Positions 25,067-34,557 of a stretch of DNA of 47,147 bases are shown in pieces. Below the pieces are notes generated by a model that was not told the origin of the DNA, made no database searches, and was given only the letters and a program-made list of their open reading frames with translations. A program made the position numbers and the translations under genes. The stretch's first letter is position 1. Every line of letters begins with the position of its first letter. This stretch comes from an uncultured Muribaculaceae bacterium (lineage in GTDB: Bacteria; Bacteroidota; Bacteroidia; Bacteroidales; Muribaculaceae), in the NCBI GenBank assembly GCA_910586475.1, contig CAJUHM010000015.1, forward strand, positions 1-47,147. The letters run 5' to 3'.

Positions 25067-27250
25067 TCAATAGCCCATTTCGGCTATGAATTTGATTTTC
25101 ATCAGGCGTATTTCTTCCTCGTTGTATTCGTCGGAAAGTTCGGAATAGGCTTCTTCGAGGTCGCCGGTGTCGCTTTGACGGAAATAGTCGAAGAGGTCTT
25201 CCTGCTGTTCGTCGTCGAGGAGTTCGTTGATGTAGTAGTTGATGTTGATTTTTGTTCCGGAATTGAGGATCGCTTCGATTTCGTCCATCAGTTCTGTCAA
25301 AGACATTCCTTTTGAGCGGGCGATTTCATCGAGGGGAATTTTGCGGTCGATCGCATGGATTATCGAGATTTTGACCTTGCTTTTATTTGCGACGGTTCGC
25401 ACGACGAGATCTTCCGGGCGCTGGATGTCGTTGACCTCGACATGCCGGCGGATTACGTCGACAAATGTGGCGCCGTAGCGGCGTGCTTTTCCGGCACCGA
25501 CGCCCGGAATGTTTGCCAGTTCGTCGACGGTGACGGGATAGGTTGTCGCCATAGCTTCGAGCGACGGTTCCTGGAATATGATATAGGGAGGGAGATTGAG
25601 GGAGTCGGCGACTTTTTTTCTCAGGCTGCGGAGTATTGAAAACAGTTCGGTGTCGGCGGCACATGATGCTCCGGAGCGGATGTTTTCACATTCTGATTCC
25701 TCTTCGTTGAATTCGGCGTCTTCTGCAATTGTGAATGATCCGGGTTTTCGGATGAATTCTCTCGCTTTGTCGGTCAGTTTGAGGAGTCCGAAGTTTTCGA
25801 TGTCACGTTCGATGTAGCCTCCGATGATGGCCTGACGTACGACGGCGTTGAGATGTCGTGGCAGACAGTCGTTGCAAGAGCCGAATGTCTCGAGCTGTTC
25901 GTGGTGGTAGGCTTTGACTTCTCCGGTCAGTCTTCCCCGGAGCACGTCAAGCACATAGTCTGTCTTGAAACGCTCTTTGAGCGCGCTGACGGTAAGGAGC
26001 AGCGACTTGAGTTCCTCGCCAGCCTCCACTTTCTTTTTCGGAGCGAGGCAGTTGTCGCAGTTGCCGCAGTTTTCGATATTGAAATCTTCGCCGAAATAGT
26101 GGAGAAGGGTTCGTCGTCGGCAGATGCTGGATTCGGCGTAGGATGCAGTCTCCATGAGCAGCTGACGTCCGATCTCCTGTTCGGCGAGCGGTTTGTTCTG
26201 GATGAATTTCTCCATTTTCTGGAGATCTTTCGAGGAGTAGAACGTTATGCATTGTCCTTCTCCGCCATCACGTCCGGCGCGTCCGGTCTCCTGATAGTAG
26301 CCTTCGAGTGATTTCGGCATGTCATAGTGGATTACGAATCGGACGTCGGGTTTGTCGATTCCCATTCCGAATGCAATCGTGGCTACAATTACGTCGACTT
26401 TCTCGTAGAGGAAGGCGTCCTGGTTGGCAGAGCGAGTCGCTCCGTCCATGCCTGCGTGGTAGGGTAGGGCGCGGATGTGGTTAACAATAAGCATTTCGGC
26501 GAGTTCCTCGACTTTTTTCCGGCTAAGACAATAGATGATACCGGATTTTCCTTTCATGCTTTTGATGTACCGGATGATTTCTTTGTCGGTGTCGGATGTT
26601 TTCGGACGGATCTCATAGTAGAGGTTCTCGCGGTTGAATGACGATTTGAAGACATTTGCTCCCAGCATGCCGAGGTTTTTCTGAATGTCGTGCTGGACCT
26701 TCGGGGTTGCAGTCGCAGTGAGTGCGATGACCGGACATTTGCCGATTTCGTTTATGATCGGGCGAATGCGTCGGTATTCAGGCCGGAAGTCGTGGCCCCA
26801 TTCGGAGATGCAGTGGGCTTCGTCGACGGCGTAGAATGATATTTCGACGGTCCGGAGGAAGTCGATGTATTCATCTTTAGTGAGAGATTCCGGGGCAACG
26901 TAGAGGAGTTTGGTCTTTCCGCTGAGGATGTCGGATTTGACTTTGTCGATAGCGGATTTGTTGAGCGAGGAGTTGAGAAAATGTGCGATTCCGTCGTCTT
27001 CGCTGAAGTTTCTCATTGCGTCGACCTGATTTTTCATCAGTGCGATGAGTGGGGAAATTACAATGGCCGTCCCTTTCATCATCAGGGCTGGCAACTGGTA
27101 GCAGAGTGATTTGCCGCCGCCGGTCGGCATCAGCACGAATGTGTCGTTGCCGTCGAGGAGGCTTTGCATTATTGCCTGCTGCTGTCCTTTAAAGGAGTCG
27201 AAACCGAAATGGAGCTTCAGTGCGGCTGTGAGTTCAGAGGGGTTTGCCAT
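25067..27250 (-). CDS. recQ: ATP-dependent DNA helicase RecQ
   Basis: 727 residues from the ATG at 27250; the longer frame to 27343 adds a Pro/His/Ser-rich stretch overlapping a terminator and is unlikely. Order of domains: superfamily-2 helicase core with Walker A MPTGGGKSLCYQLPA, DEAH box VDEAHCISEWGHDFR and motif VI ETGRAGRDGG. Next come the RecQ-C-terminal zinc-binding Cys set (CRRRTLLHYFGEDF, CGNCDNC) and winged helix. An HRDC domain follows (~525-600: LFSILRSLRKKVADSLNLPP, IPGVGAGKARRYG). The last ~110 residues are an acidic helical extension (DDEQQEDLFDYFRQSD). It unwinds DNA in recombination and repair. A strong hairpin separates it from clpX. Confidence 0.96.
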   Translation of the reverse strand: MANPSELTAALKLHFGFDSFKGQQQAIMQSLLDGNDTFVLMPTGGGKSLCYQLPALMMKGTAIVISPLIALMKNQVDAMRNFSEDDGIAHFLNSSLNKSAIDKVKSDILSGKTKLLYVAPESLTKDEYIDFLRTVEISFYAVDEAHCISEWGHDFRPEYRRIRPIINEIGKCPVIALTATATPKVQHDIQKNLGMLGANVFKSSFNRENLYYEIRPKTSDTDKEIIRYIKSMKGKSGIIYCLSRKKVEELAEMLIVNHIRALPYHAGMDGATRSANQDAFLYEKVDVIVATIAFGMGIDKPDVRFVIHYDMPKSLEGYYQETGRAGRDGGEGQCITFYSSKDLQKMEKFIQNKPLAEQEIGRQLLMETASYAESSICRRRTLLHYFGEDFNIENCGNCDNCLAPKKKVEAGEELKSLLLTVSALKERFKTDYVLDVLRGRLTGEVKAYHHEQLETFGSCNDCLPRHLNAVVRQAIIGGYIERDIENFGLLKLTDKAREFIRKPGSFTIAEDAEFNEEESECENIRSGASCAADTELFSILRSLRKKVADSLNLPPYIIFQEPSLEAMATTYPVTVDELANIPGVGAGKARRYGATFVDVIRRHVEVNDIQRPEDLVVRTVANKSKVKISIIHAIDRKIPLDEIARSKGMSLTELMDEIEAILNSGTKININYYINELLDDEQQEDLFDYFRQSDTGDLEEAYSELSDEYNEEEIRLMKIKFIAEMGY

Positions 27251-27333
27251 GGCGAAGAGGTGAGTGGATTGGTTGGGGGAGTGAAGGGGAGAAGAATAAG
27301 TTTTCGGAAGGGAGTGGAGAGGGAAAAGCAAGT

Positions 27334-27369
27334 CCCTTTTCATCCGGAAATCAATCCGGATGAAAAGGG
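27334..27369 (-). terminator. 14-bp perfect hairpin between clpX and recQ
   Basis: CCCTTTTCATCCGG (27334-27347) pairs with 27356-27369 around an 8-nt loop, 7 nt past the clpX stop. On the minus strand it is followed by CTTGCTTTTCCC, so it can terminate or attenuate clpPX transcription before recQ. Confidence 0.8.
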
Positions 27370-27376
27370 GCCTTTA

Positions 27377-28651
27377 TCAAGTGCGGTTGACTTCGAAGTT
27401 TGCTTCTTCGAGTTTGCGAAGAGCATAAGCGGCGTCAACGCTGACGGTTTTCTTGTCGGTCGAGGGGGTCTCGAACATTGCGTCCATCATGATTGTCTCG
27501 ACGATGGAACGGAGCCCGCGTGCTCCGAGTTTGTATTCGATCGCTTTGTCGACAATCATGTCGAGGGCGTCGGGGGTGAATGTCAGTTCAACGCCGTCCA
27601 TCCGGAAGAGTTTTTCGTACTGGCGGACTATTGCGTTTTTAGGTTCTGTCAGCACTCGGCGCAGAGCGTCGCGGTCAAGGGGTTCGAGGTGGGTGAGGAC
27701 TGGCAGACGTCCGATTATCTCGGGTATGAGTCCGAAGGATTTGAGGTCCTGGGGAGCGACATACTGGAGGAAGTTGTCGCGGTCTACCCCTTTGCGGGCT
27801 TTGTTGCTGTAGCCGACAACGTGGGAGTTGAGTCGCTGGGCGATCTTGCGTTCGATTCCGTCGAATGCGCCTCCGCAGATGAAGAGGATGTTTTTTGTGT
27901 CGACTGCAATCATCCGCTGTTCGGGATGTTTGCGACCACCCTGCGGGGGGACATTGACGACCGATCCTTCGAGCAGTTTGAGGAGCCCTTGCTGGACGCC
28001 TTCGCCGCTAACGTCGCGTGTGATCGACGGGTTGTCGCCTTTGCGGGCGATTTTGTCGATCTCATCGATGAATACAATGCCGCGCTGTGCTTTGTCGACG
28101 TCGTAGTCGGCGGCCTGAAGCAGGCGTGTGAGGAGGCTTTCGATGTCTTCGCCGACATATCCGGCTTCTGTCAGGACGGTTGCGTCGACGATGGTGAAGG
28201 GGACGTCGAGCAGTCGCGCGATTGTTTTCGCAAGAAGCGTTTTGCCGGTTCCTGTCGGGCCGACCATTATGATGTTGCTTTTTTCGATGTCGACATCGTC
28301 GGCCGAATCCTGAGCGAGGCGTTTATAGTGGTTGTAGACGGCAACGGAGAGGTAGCGTTTCGCTGATTCCTGACCGATTACGTAGGTGTTTAGAAATTCG
28401 AAAATTTCTTTCGGCTTGGGCACGTCTTTCAGGTCGGGTGTGGATTTCGCGCCGGAGGCTGCCGGTTCAGCAAGGCCATTTGCTTCTTTGAAACCTTTCA
28501 GGGCGTCCTGTATGGTTGCTACGCAGTCCTCGCAGATGTATGAGTTTCCATCGGCAGCGGGAACAAACACTTTGTTGCCGGTGGCTGGTGATCCACAGAA
28601 GGAGCAGAAGACTTCTCCGTCGTTGTTCTGACCGTTTCGTTTTTTTGCCAT
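27377..28651 (-). CDS. clpX: ATP-dependent Clp protease ATP-binding subunit ClpX
   Basis: 424 residues. It begins with the N-terminal zinc-binding domain (CSFCGSP ... CEDC), which recognises substrates and adaptors. The AAA+ core has Walker A GPTGTGKTLLAKT, Walker B IVFIDEIDKIAR, pore-loop GYVGED and sensor-2 GARGLRS. ClpX unfolds tagged proteins and feeds them to ClpP. Its ATG follows the clpP stop with a single base between, so the two are cotranscribed from the promoter at 29491-29521. Confidence 0.98.
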   Translation of the reverse strand: MAKKRNGQNNDGEVFCSFCGSPATGNKVFVPAADGNSYICEDCVATIQDALKGFKEANGLAEPAASGAKSTPDLKDVPKPKEIFEFLNTYVIGQESAKRYLSVAVYNHYKRLAQDSADDVDIEKSNIIMVGPTGTGKTLLAKTIARLLDVPFTIVDATVLTEAGYVGEDIESLLTRLLQAADYDVDKAQRGIVFIDEIDKIARKGDNPSITRDVSGEGVQQGLLKLLEGSVVNVPPQGGRKHPEQRMIAVDTKNILFICGGAFDGIERKIAQRLNSHVVGYSNKARKGVDRDNFLQYVAPQDLKSFGLIPEIIGRLPVLTHLEPLDRDALRRVLTEPKNAIVRQYEKLFRMDGVELTFTPDALDMIVDKAIEYKLGARGLRSIVETIMMDAMFETPSTDKKTVSVDAAYALRKLEEANFEVNRT

Positions 28652-28652
28652 A

Positions 28653-29372
28653 TCAGTCTTGGGAGGATTCGTGTTTGGAGCGGATGAGGACGTCGTCGAT
28701 CATTCCGTAGGCTTTAGCTTCTTCGGATGTCATCCAGTAGTCGCGGTCGCTGTCGCGTTCGACTTTGTCGAACGGCTGTCCGGAGTGGTCGGAGATGATT
28801 GTATAGAGTTCTTTTTTGAGTTTCTGGATTTCGCGGGCGGTGATCTCGATGTCGCTTGCCTGTCCCTGGGCGCCTCCCATCGGCTGATGGATCATTACGC
28901 GTGAGTGGCGGAGGGCAAAACGCTTACCTTTTGTTCCCGATACGAGAAGCACGGCTGCCATCGAAGCTGCCATTCCGGTGCAGATTGTCGATACGTCACT
29001 GGAGATATACTGCATTGTGTCGTAGATTCCGAGGCCTGCATAGACAGATCCGCCGGGGGAGTTGATGTAGATGCTGACGTCTTTTCCGGGATCCGCAGAG
29101 TCGAGATAGAGCAGCTGAGCCTGGATGACGTTGGCTGTGTAGTCGTTGACGTCTGTTCCGAGGAAAATGACGCGGTCCATCATGAGGCGCGAGAATACGT
29201 CCATCTGGGCTACGTTGAGCTGGCGTTCCTCGATGATGGTCGGGCTTATGTAGCTTGATCGGATCGCTGAGGAGTTGATCGCTGCCGAATTGATGGCGGC
29301 TGTGTAGTTGTCGAGCGAAAGGCCGTTCATCCCGAGATGCTTGACGGCGAAATTTCTAAAGTCGTTGTTCAT
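28653..29372 (-). CDS. clpP: ATP-dependent Clp protease proteolytic subunit
   Basis: 239 residues from the ATG at 29372. The frame extends to 29447, but the extension lacks homologous character and shortens the leader. Catalytic triad: Ser137 in GMAASM, His162 in MIHQP, Asp211 in RDYWM. The N-terminal ~45 residues (NSAAINSSAIRSS) are longer than in E. coli and may include a propeptide, as is common in Bacteroidota. Forms the protease barrel used by ClpX. In related genomes the gene before clpP is usually tig; here it is a GH92 enzyme. Confidence 0.97.
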   Translation of the reverse strand: MNNDFRNFAVKHLGMNGLSLDNYTAAINSAAINSSAIRSSYISPTIIEERQLNVAQMDVFSRLMMDRVIFLGTDVNDYTANVIQAQLLYLDSADPGKDVSIYINSPGGSVYAGLGIYDTMQYISSDVSTICTGMAASMAAVLLVSGTKGKRFALRHSRVMIHQPMGGAQGQASDIEITAREIQKLKKELYTIISDHSGQPFDKVERDSDRDYWMTSEEAKAYGMIDDVLIRSKHESSQD

Positions 29373-29490
29373 TATTTCAATAAGTGAAAATTCAATGATG
29401 AAAAAGTCGTGGTGGCCGAGGCGCGGAGTTTCCGGCTGTCCGGCCACCGCCGGTCTTGACGCATTGCTGCTCGTGACCGGATTCTTATTT

Positions 29491-29521
29491 CAAAGTTACG
29501 AAAAAAAACTGAATCGGCAAA
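29491..29521 (-). promoter_or_regulatory. Promoter TTTG-N19-TAACTTTG for clpPX
   Basis: The minus strand has TTTG (29521-29518), 19 nt, then TAACTTTG (29498-29491): a full match to the Bacteroidota consensus. It lies just 7 nt after the GH92 stop and gives clpP a ~110-nt leader. Confidence 0.75.
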
Positions 29522-29527
29522 ATCCAA

Positions 29528-31786
29528 TCAATTGGCAGCGGCGTGGTCGGCGGTGTACCATATGTGGCCCGGTTCGTCGGTCATTTCGAAGTCGACTGTA
29601 GCTCCGGACGTGATCATGTCGTGGGTGATGTAGCTTTGGCCGTAGGGTTTGCCGTTGACTTTTACACCTTTAATATATATGTTTTTGTCTGAGACGCCGG
29701 GGGTGTTGACGGTGAATGTCTTTCCGTTGTCGAGGTGGATGCGGACGGATGGGAAAAGCGGTGTTCCGATCTCATAGCGGCCGCTTACGGGGTCGACAGG
29801 ATAGAATCCCATCGCGCTGAAGACGTACCATGCCGACATCTGTCCGAGGTCTTCGTTGCCGCAGAGTCCGGCGGGGGCGTTGAGGTAGAGCTCACGCATT
29901 ACTTTACGGGCATATCGGGCGGTTTTCCACGGTTGTCCGATTGCGTTGTAGAGGTAGATTAAGTGGTGGGAGGGTTCGTTTCCGTGGACATACTGGCCGA
30001 TCATGCCTGTCGAGAAGAGCGGCAGTTCTTCGTGGTCGGCGGGTTCGTAGGTGAACATGCTGTCGAGTTTGGCTGTGAAGCGGTCTTTGCCCATCAGGCT
30101 GATGAGGCCCGGAATGTCGTGCTGGACAGACCAAAGGTAGTGCCAGGCGTTGCTTTCGGAGATGTGGGCGGTGTATTCGTCGGGGTTGAATCCGGGTTGC
30201 CAGTTGCCTTTTGAGTCGCGTGGGACCATGAATCCGTAGGTGGGGTTGTAGTGGTTGCGGTAGTTGCGCGATCGTTCATAGAACTGGTCGACAATCTCTT
30301 TCTTGCCCATTTTTTCGGCCATGCGTGCTATGCAGTAGTCGTCGAATGCATATTCAAGCGATCGGGACAGCGACCAGTTTTCGGAGTTGTAGGAGTCAAC
30401 CACGTCGTAGGGGACATAGCCGAGTTTCTTGTAGAGGCCGATTCCACGGTAGTCGTCGATGTTGGCTGTGGCCACGCATGCTTCGAGGGCTTTTTCCGGA
30501 TCAAAGTCGCCGATTCCCTTGAGGTAGGCGTCGACGATGACCGGCACGGAGTGGTAGCCGAGCATCATGTCGGTTTCGACTCCCTGGAAGTTCCATACGG
30601 GGAGGCGTCCGTTTTGCTCATAGAAGGCGATGAATGATTTGATCATGTCGTTGGTGCGTTCCGGCTCGGTTATGGTGAAGAGGGGGTGTGCGGCGCGGTA
30701 GGTGTCCCAGAGAGAGAATGTCGAGTAGTTCTGCCATCCGTCGGCTTTGTGGGTTTTTCCGTCCGGTCCGCGGTAGTCGCCGTTGGCGTCGTTGAAGAGG
30801 GTGGGCGCGATCATCGAGTGGTACAGGGCTGTGTAGAAGTTTACGACGTCGTCGATGCTGTCGCCGGTCACTTCGATTTTGCCGAGCTGGGAGTTCCAGT
30901 TGTCGCGGGTTGCCTTGCGGTATTTGTCAAAGTCGTTTTCCGGGGCTTCGGTCCGGAGGTTGAGGGCTGCGCCTTCTTCGCTGACTCCGGAGATTGCGGT
31001 TGAGACGGTTATCTGTTCGCCTTTCTGTGTGTCGAAGAAGAATGTTGCGATCGATCCGGTTCCGCCAGTCGGTTTGCCGGTTTCGCTGTCGATGATTGCG
31101 GTTGTGTCGATCTTTACGGATTTCCACGGCTGAGAGAACCGGCTGCGGAAGAATACGCGCTGGTCGCGTGCCCATCCGTTGGAGAACCGATAGCCTTCAA
31201 CGGTCACGGAGTCGACGATAGAGATTCGTGTGTCTGTGGTGGCATCCCAGTTCATTGCTTTGGCAAGGTTGAGGATGACTGCCGCTTCTCCTCCGGGGAA
31301 GGTGTAGCGCTGGATGCCGACGCGTTCGGTGGCGGTCAGTTCGACGTCGATCGAATAGTCGTCGAGGGTCACTTTGTAGTAGCCGGCTTCGGCTTCTTCG
31401 GTTTCGTGGCGGAAAGAGGAGTGGATGCCGAGCGGCTGGGGCGCTTCTTTCCACGGGAGTGTGACAGGCATGAAAGATATGTCGTAGAGGTCGCCGGCTC
31501 CAGTTCCGCAAAGGTGGGTGTGGCTGAATCCTGCGATTGTGCTGTCGGGGTAGAAGTAGCCTGCGATCCGATCCCATCCTGGCAGGCCGTTGTCGGGACT
31601 GAGCTGAACCATTCCGAAGGGGGCCTGAGCGCCGGGGTAGGTGTTGCCGGTGAAGTCGGTTCCGATGAATGGGTTGACTTTTGAAGCGTAATCGTCGGTT
31701 GAGGTTCTGGATCCTGTCGAGCAAGAAACCGCAATGGCTGCTGCGGCAATGGTTGTGAATGCCACGTAGTAGACGGATTGTTTCAT
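29528..31786 (-). CDS. GH92 family alpha-mannosidase, lipoprotein
   Basis: 752 residues. SPII signal with lipobox AVSC, then the GH92 opening VNPFIGTDFTGNTYPGAQAP and PFGMVQLSPDN. Further family landmarks are GFSHTHLCGTGAGD, the (alpha/alpha)6-barrel segments NFYTALYHSMIAPT and FSLWDTYRAAHPLF, VPVIVDAYLKG, the glycan-contact loop GNEPSHHLIYLYN and GNEDLGQMSAWYVFSAMGFY. GH92 enzymes are calcium-dependent exo-mannosidases, mostly alpha-1,2, acting on host or fungal N-glycans; the linkage cannot be told here. Probably surface or periplasmic. It stands alone with its own promoter, not in the SusCD locus downstream. Confidence 0.95.
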   Translation of the reverse strand: MKQSVYYVAFTTIAAAAIAVSCSTGSRTSTDDYASKVNPFIGTDFTGNTYPGAQAPFGMVQLSPDNGLPGWDRIAGYFYPDSTIAGFSHTHLCGTGAGDLYDISFMPVTLPWKEAPQPLGIHSSFRHETEEAEAGYYKVTLDDYSIDVELTATERVGIQRYTFPGGEAAVILNLAKAMNWDATTDTRISIVDSVTVEGYRFSNGWARDQRVFFRSRFSQPWKSVKIDTTAIIDSETGKPTGGTGSIATFFFDTQKGEQITVSTAISGVSEEGAALNLRTEAPENDFDKYRKATRDNWNSQLGKIEVTGDSIDDVVNFYTALYHSMIAPTLFNDANGDYRGPDGKTHKADGWQNYSTFSLWDTYRAAHPLFTITEPERTNDMIKSFIAFYEQNGRLPVWNFQGVETDMMLGYHSVPVIVDAYLKGIGDFDPEKALEACVATANIDDYRGIGLYKKLGYVPYDVVDSYNSENWSLSRSLEYAFDDYCIARMAEKMGKKEIVDQFYERSRNYRNHYNPTYGFMVPRDSKGNWQPGFNPDEYTAHISESNAWHYLWSVQHDIPGLISLMGKDRFTAKLDSMFTYEPADHEELPLFSTGMIGQYVHGNEPSHHLIYLYNAIGQPWKTARYARKVMRELYLNAPAGLCGNEDLGQMSAWYVFSAMGFYPVDPVSGRYEIGTPLFPSVRIHLDNGKTFTVNTPGVSDKNIYIKGVKVNGKPYGQSYITHDMITSGATVDFEMTDEPGHIWYTADHAAAN

Positions 31787-31907
31787 CTTACTGTCTGTTC
31801 GGGTTTACTTTTTATGGTTGTTTCTGTTGATTTGTCGGTTTTCGGTCTGGAGGCTGGTGTCGCTATAATTGCGACGGAGGCGTTTATCGTCTCTTTTTCA
31901 GCATATA

Positions 31908-31939
31908 CAAAGATACGGATTAATATTGTTCGACGCAAG
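31908..31939 (-). promoter_or_regulatory. Promoter CTTG-N20-TATCTTTG for the GH92 gene
   Basis: Minus strand: CTTG (31939-31936), 20 nt, then TATCTTTG (31915-31908). Gives a ~115-nt leader. The 652-nt gap 31787-32438 otherwise holds the divergent promoter at 32182-32214 and a hairpin leader; no credible gene was found in it. Confidence 0.6.
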
Positions 31940-32181
31940 GGTAATGGGCGAAAAAGAACGAAATCCGGCAAAAGCGTCAGTCGGATGTGGCGGTTTTGCG
32001 TGATATTGGTGTGGAGGATTGTGGTGTTGGTGCGGGATAAAGTGTTGTGTGGCAGCTGTTATGTCTGTTTTTGTCGGTGTGGATGATTGCAATTCGAAAG
32101 TCTGTAATTTTTAATACGAAACTAAAAACGGAATTCGGAAGTGAAAAACGAAAGGATTTTTTTGCTTTTCTAAAGTTAAAA

Positions 32182-32214
32182 TTTGGATTTTTCAAATAAA
32201 AACAATTAACTTTG
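32182..32214 (+). promoter_or_regulatory. Promoter TTTG-N21-TAACTTTG for the phosphoesterase/SusCD locus
   Basis: TTTG (32182-32185), 21 nt, TAACTTTG (32207-32214). Transcription would start near 32221, leaving a ~215-nt leader before 32439. Confidence 0.65.
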
Positions 32215-32221
32215 CGAGTGA

Positions 32222-32280
32222 TAAAAAACATAAAAAGGTAAAAATGGATTAAAAACGGGTATTATTCTTTATGTTTTTTA
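32222..32280 (+). other. Leader hairpin at the transcript 5' end
   Basis: TAAAAAACATAAA (32222-32234) is the exact reverse complement of 32268-32280, giving a 13-bp AT-only stem with a 33-nt loop at the predicted start of the transcript. It may affect RNA stability or 5'-end access; function unproven. Confidence 0.4.
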
Positions 32281-32438
32281 GAACTTGTGCAGATGAATTA
32301 ACGATTATTGTCAGAAACAGAATATGACTATGTCTGAATTGAACCCAATTGATTACGCTTGAACCCGGTTATACAGAGAATCACTTACTGTAATGTCGTC
32401 CGGTAACCTTAATAGAATAACTAAACATTATTGTTTCC

Positions 32439-34396
32439 ATGAATAAATTCAAGTATCCGCTTTTATGTCTGCTTCTGGTCCTTATGCCGCTGGCGTTTAT
32501 TTCGTGCAGCGATGATACGGATGTCGAGGCTCCGTTAGATGTCGACTTCGAGGTTCCAGCCTCGATGGTAGTTTCAAAAAATGCCGATTGTGTTTTTTCG
32601 GTCAGGGATGGTAAAGCTCCATTAGCTTCCGATCTGATGATGATGGAAAACGCGAGTGGTATTTCTTATGAAGGTGTACTGACTTCGGTTTCGCCTGAGA
32701 ATTTCAGTGTGAAGTTTCCTGCCTCGATGGCTTCGGGCGAATATCGCGTGCATCTTAAGCGAGGCGACCGAAAGAAGGCGTTCGGGAAGACTGAAATAAC
32801 CGTTGTGGACCGTATTATCAGTCCGGAAGACGGGGCGACTGTCTACGGTTTTATCTCAACGCCCTCGGGCGAAGGCATTGCGGGGGTGCAGGTTTCTGAC
32901 GGTTTCGAGATTGTCATTACTGACTCCGAGGGTGTCTATCAGCTTAATTCGAAAAAGGCGCTGGGCTATGTGTTCTATACGGTTCCTTCAGGCTACGAGC
33001 CTCGAGAAATGGCGTCATGCCGCAGATCTATCAGCGGACAAAGCTTGGTGAGACATTGTCGGAACGAATCGATTTTGTTGTCAACCCCGTTGAGAACCAG
33101 GATGACTACAAGGTGCTTTTCCTTGGCGATATGCATCTGGCGGACCGCACGAACGACATCAATCAGTTCAATAATATCACGGATGATATAAATAAATACC
33201 GCGAGTCTCATCCGGGCGAGAAAATCTATGGGATCACGCTGGGTGATATGACATGGGATGTCTACTGGTATACCCGCAAGTTCTCGATGGATGAATATAT
33301 GGCGGCAATCAATTCACGTGTTTCGGGGATGACCGTCTATCATACAATCGGAAATCATGACAATGACTATAAGGCTACGAATAACTTCGACGCAAAATTC
33401 AAGTATCGTTCATCGATCTCGCCGAACTACTATTCGTTTAATATCGGACAGGTCCATTATGTCGTGCTCGACAATATCGATTGCAGCACCTATGACGGCA
33501 CTGAAAGCCGCAATTATGTCCAGCAGCTTGTTTCGGAGCAGCTCGTCTGGCTGTCGCGTGATCTGGCCTATGTCGAGAAGTCGACTCCTGTTGTGATCAT
33601 GATGCATGCTCCGCTTTATTATCCGGTGAGTGCGACTGCGTTTAAAAAAGAGCTTGTCAATGCCGATCAGCTTCTAAGCGTTGTTGACGGCTATAAGGTT
33701 CAGTTCGTTACCGGTCATACGCATAAGAACTACAATGTGCTGTCTTCGAATTCGATTGTCGACGGAGCAACGGTTCAGGAGCATAATGTCGGTGCTGTCT
33801 GCGGCGACTGGTGGTGGTCGGGCTATCTGACTCCCGGCTGTCTGATGGCTCCCGACGGAACTCCGGCCGGCTATGCTATCTGGGATTTCAAGGGTGAAAA
33901 ATTCACCTATAAATATAAGGGTTGCGGCCTCGACGAGTCGGTTCAGTTCCGTTCGTATGATCTTAACAATGTCAGATTCTCGATGGATGACGTTCCTGAT
34001 CTTCCCTCGACTTCTACAGCGGCCATTCTTTCATTCCAGCGCTATTGCATTGCTTATTCGGGCACGCAGAAAAATGAAGTGCTGCTGAATGTCTGGAATT
34101 ATAATGCCGACTGGACAATTTCGGTCAAGACCGAAGCCGGACAGAATCTGACGGTAACTCCCGTCATGGCCTACGATCCTCTTCATATCGCGGCAATGGC
34201 TGTGAAGCGATTCAATAGTTCGTCAGTTACGACTGCCCCCAATTTTATCACTCAGAACTTCAACCATTTCTTTAAGGTTACGGCTCCGGATGCCGACACG
34301 GATCTGGTCATCACTGTTACTGACGAATTCGGCAACAGCTCGGTTGAGAATATGGCCCGTCCGAAGGCGTTCAATGTCGAGTCCTACAGATGGTAA
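32439..34396 (+). pseudogene. Calcineurin-like metallophosphoesterase split by one frameshift
   Basis: Two overlapping frames together make one normal Bacteroidota lipoprotein of ~650 residues. The first (from 32439) has an SPII signal (AFISC), a MetallophosN-like region, and is meaningful through VFYTVPSGYEP near 33000. The second carries on as SRNGVMPQIYQRTKLGE. One added base near 33001 restores a continuous product. Downstream frame: metallophosphatase motifs LFLGDMH, GDMTWD, TIGNHDND, MMHAPLYY and VTGHTHKNY, all intact, then a MetallophosC-like end up to 34396. So the active site is intact but unlinked from the signal peptide. A real mutation, a phase or recoding event, or a base-calling error are all possible. 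It precedes susC by ~160 nt. Confidence 0.82.
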
Positions 34397-34440
34397 CCGG
34401 CGAAGACCTAAAGTATCGATAGATATAAAAGAGTGATGAT

Positions 34441-34482
34441 CCGACCCCGTGGCGGCGATGTCGGTCTCCGGCGCGGGGTCGG
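34441..34482 (+). other. GC-rich hairpin between phosphoesterase and susC
   Basis: CCGACCCCG (34441-34449) pairs with CGGGGTCGG (34474-34482); the 24-nt interior can pair partly. There is no U tract, so it looks like a processing or attenuation stem rather than a terminator. SusC would then be expressed from upstream or from an unseen promoter. Confidence 0.5.
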
Positions 34483-34557
34483 GCCAGAAGCCTTATGAGT
34501 CAGGCGCCAGGCCGCCCGGATTCCCAAACTGAATAATAAACCATCAAAAACATCAAT

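Noticed and set aside
24740..25315. 191-codon plus-strand frame across the ftsE/recQ boundary
   Set aside because: Antisense to two well-supported genes, Val/Phe-rich, no supporting features.
27164..28366. 400-codon plus-strand frame opposite clpX and the start of recQ
   Set aside because: Antisense of strongly conserved clpX/recQ codons; Val/Phe/Asp/Glu-rich product with no motifs.
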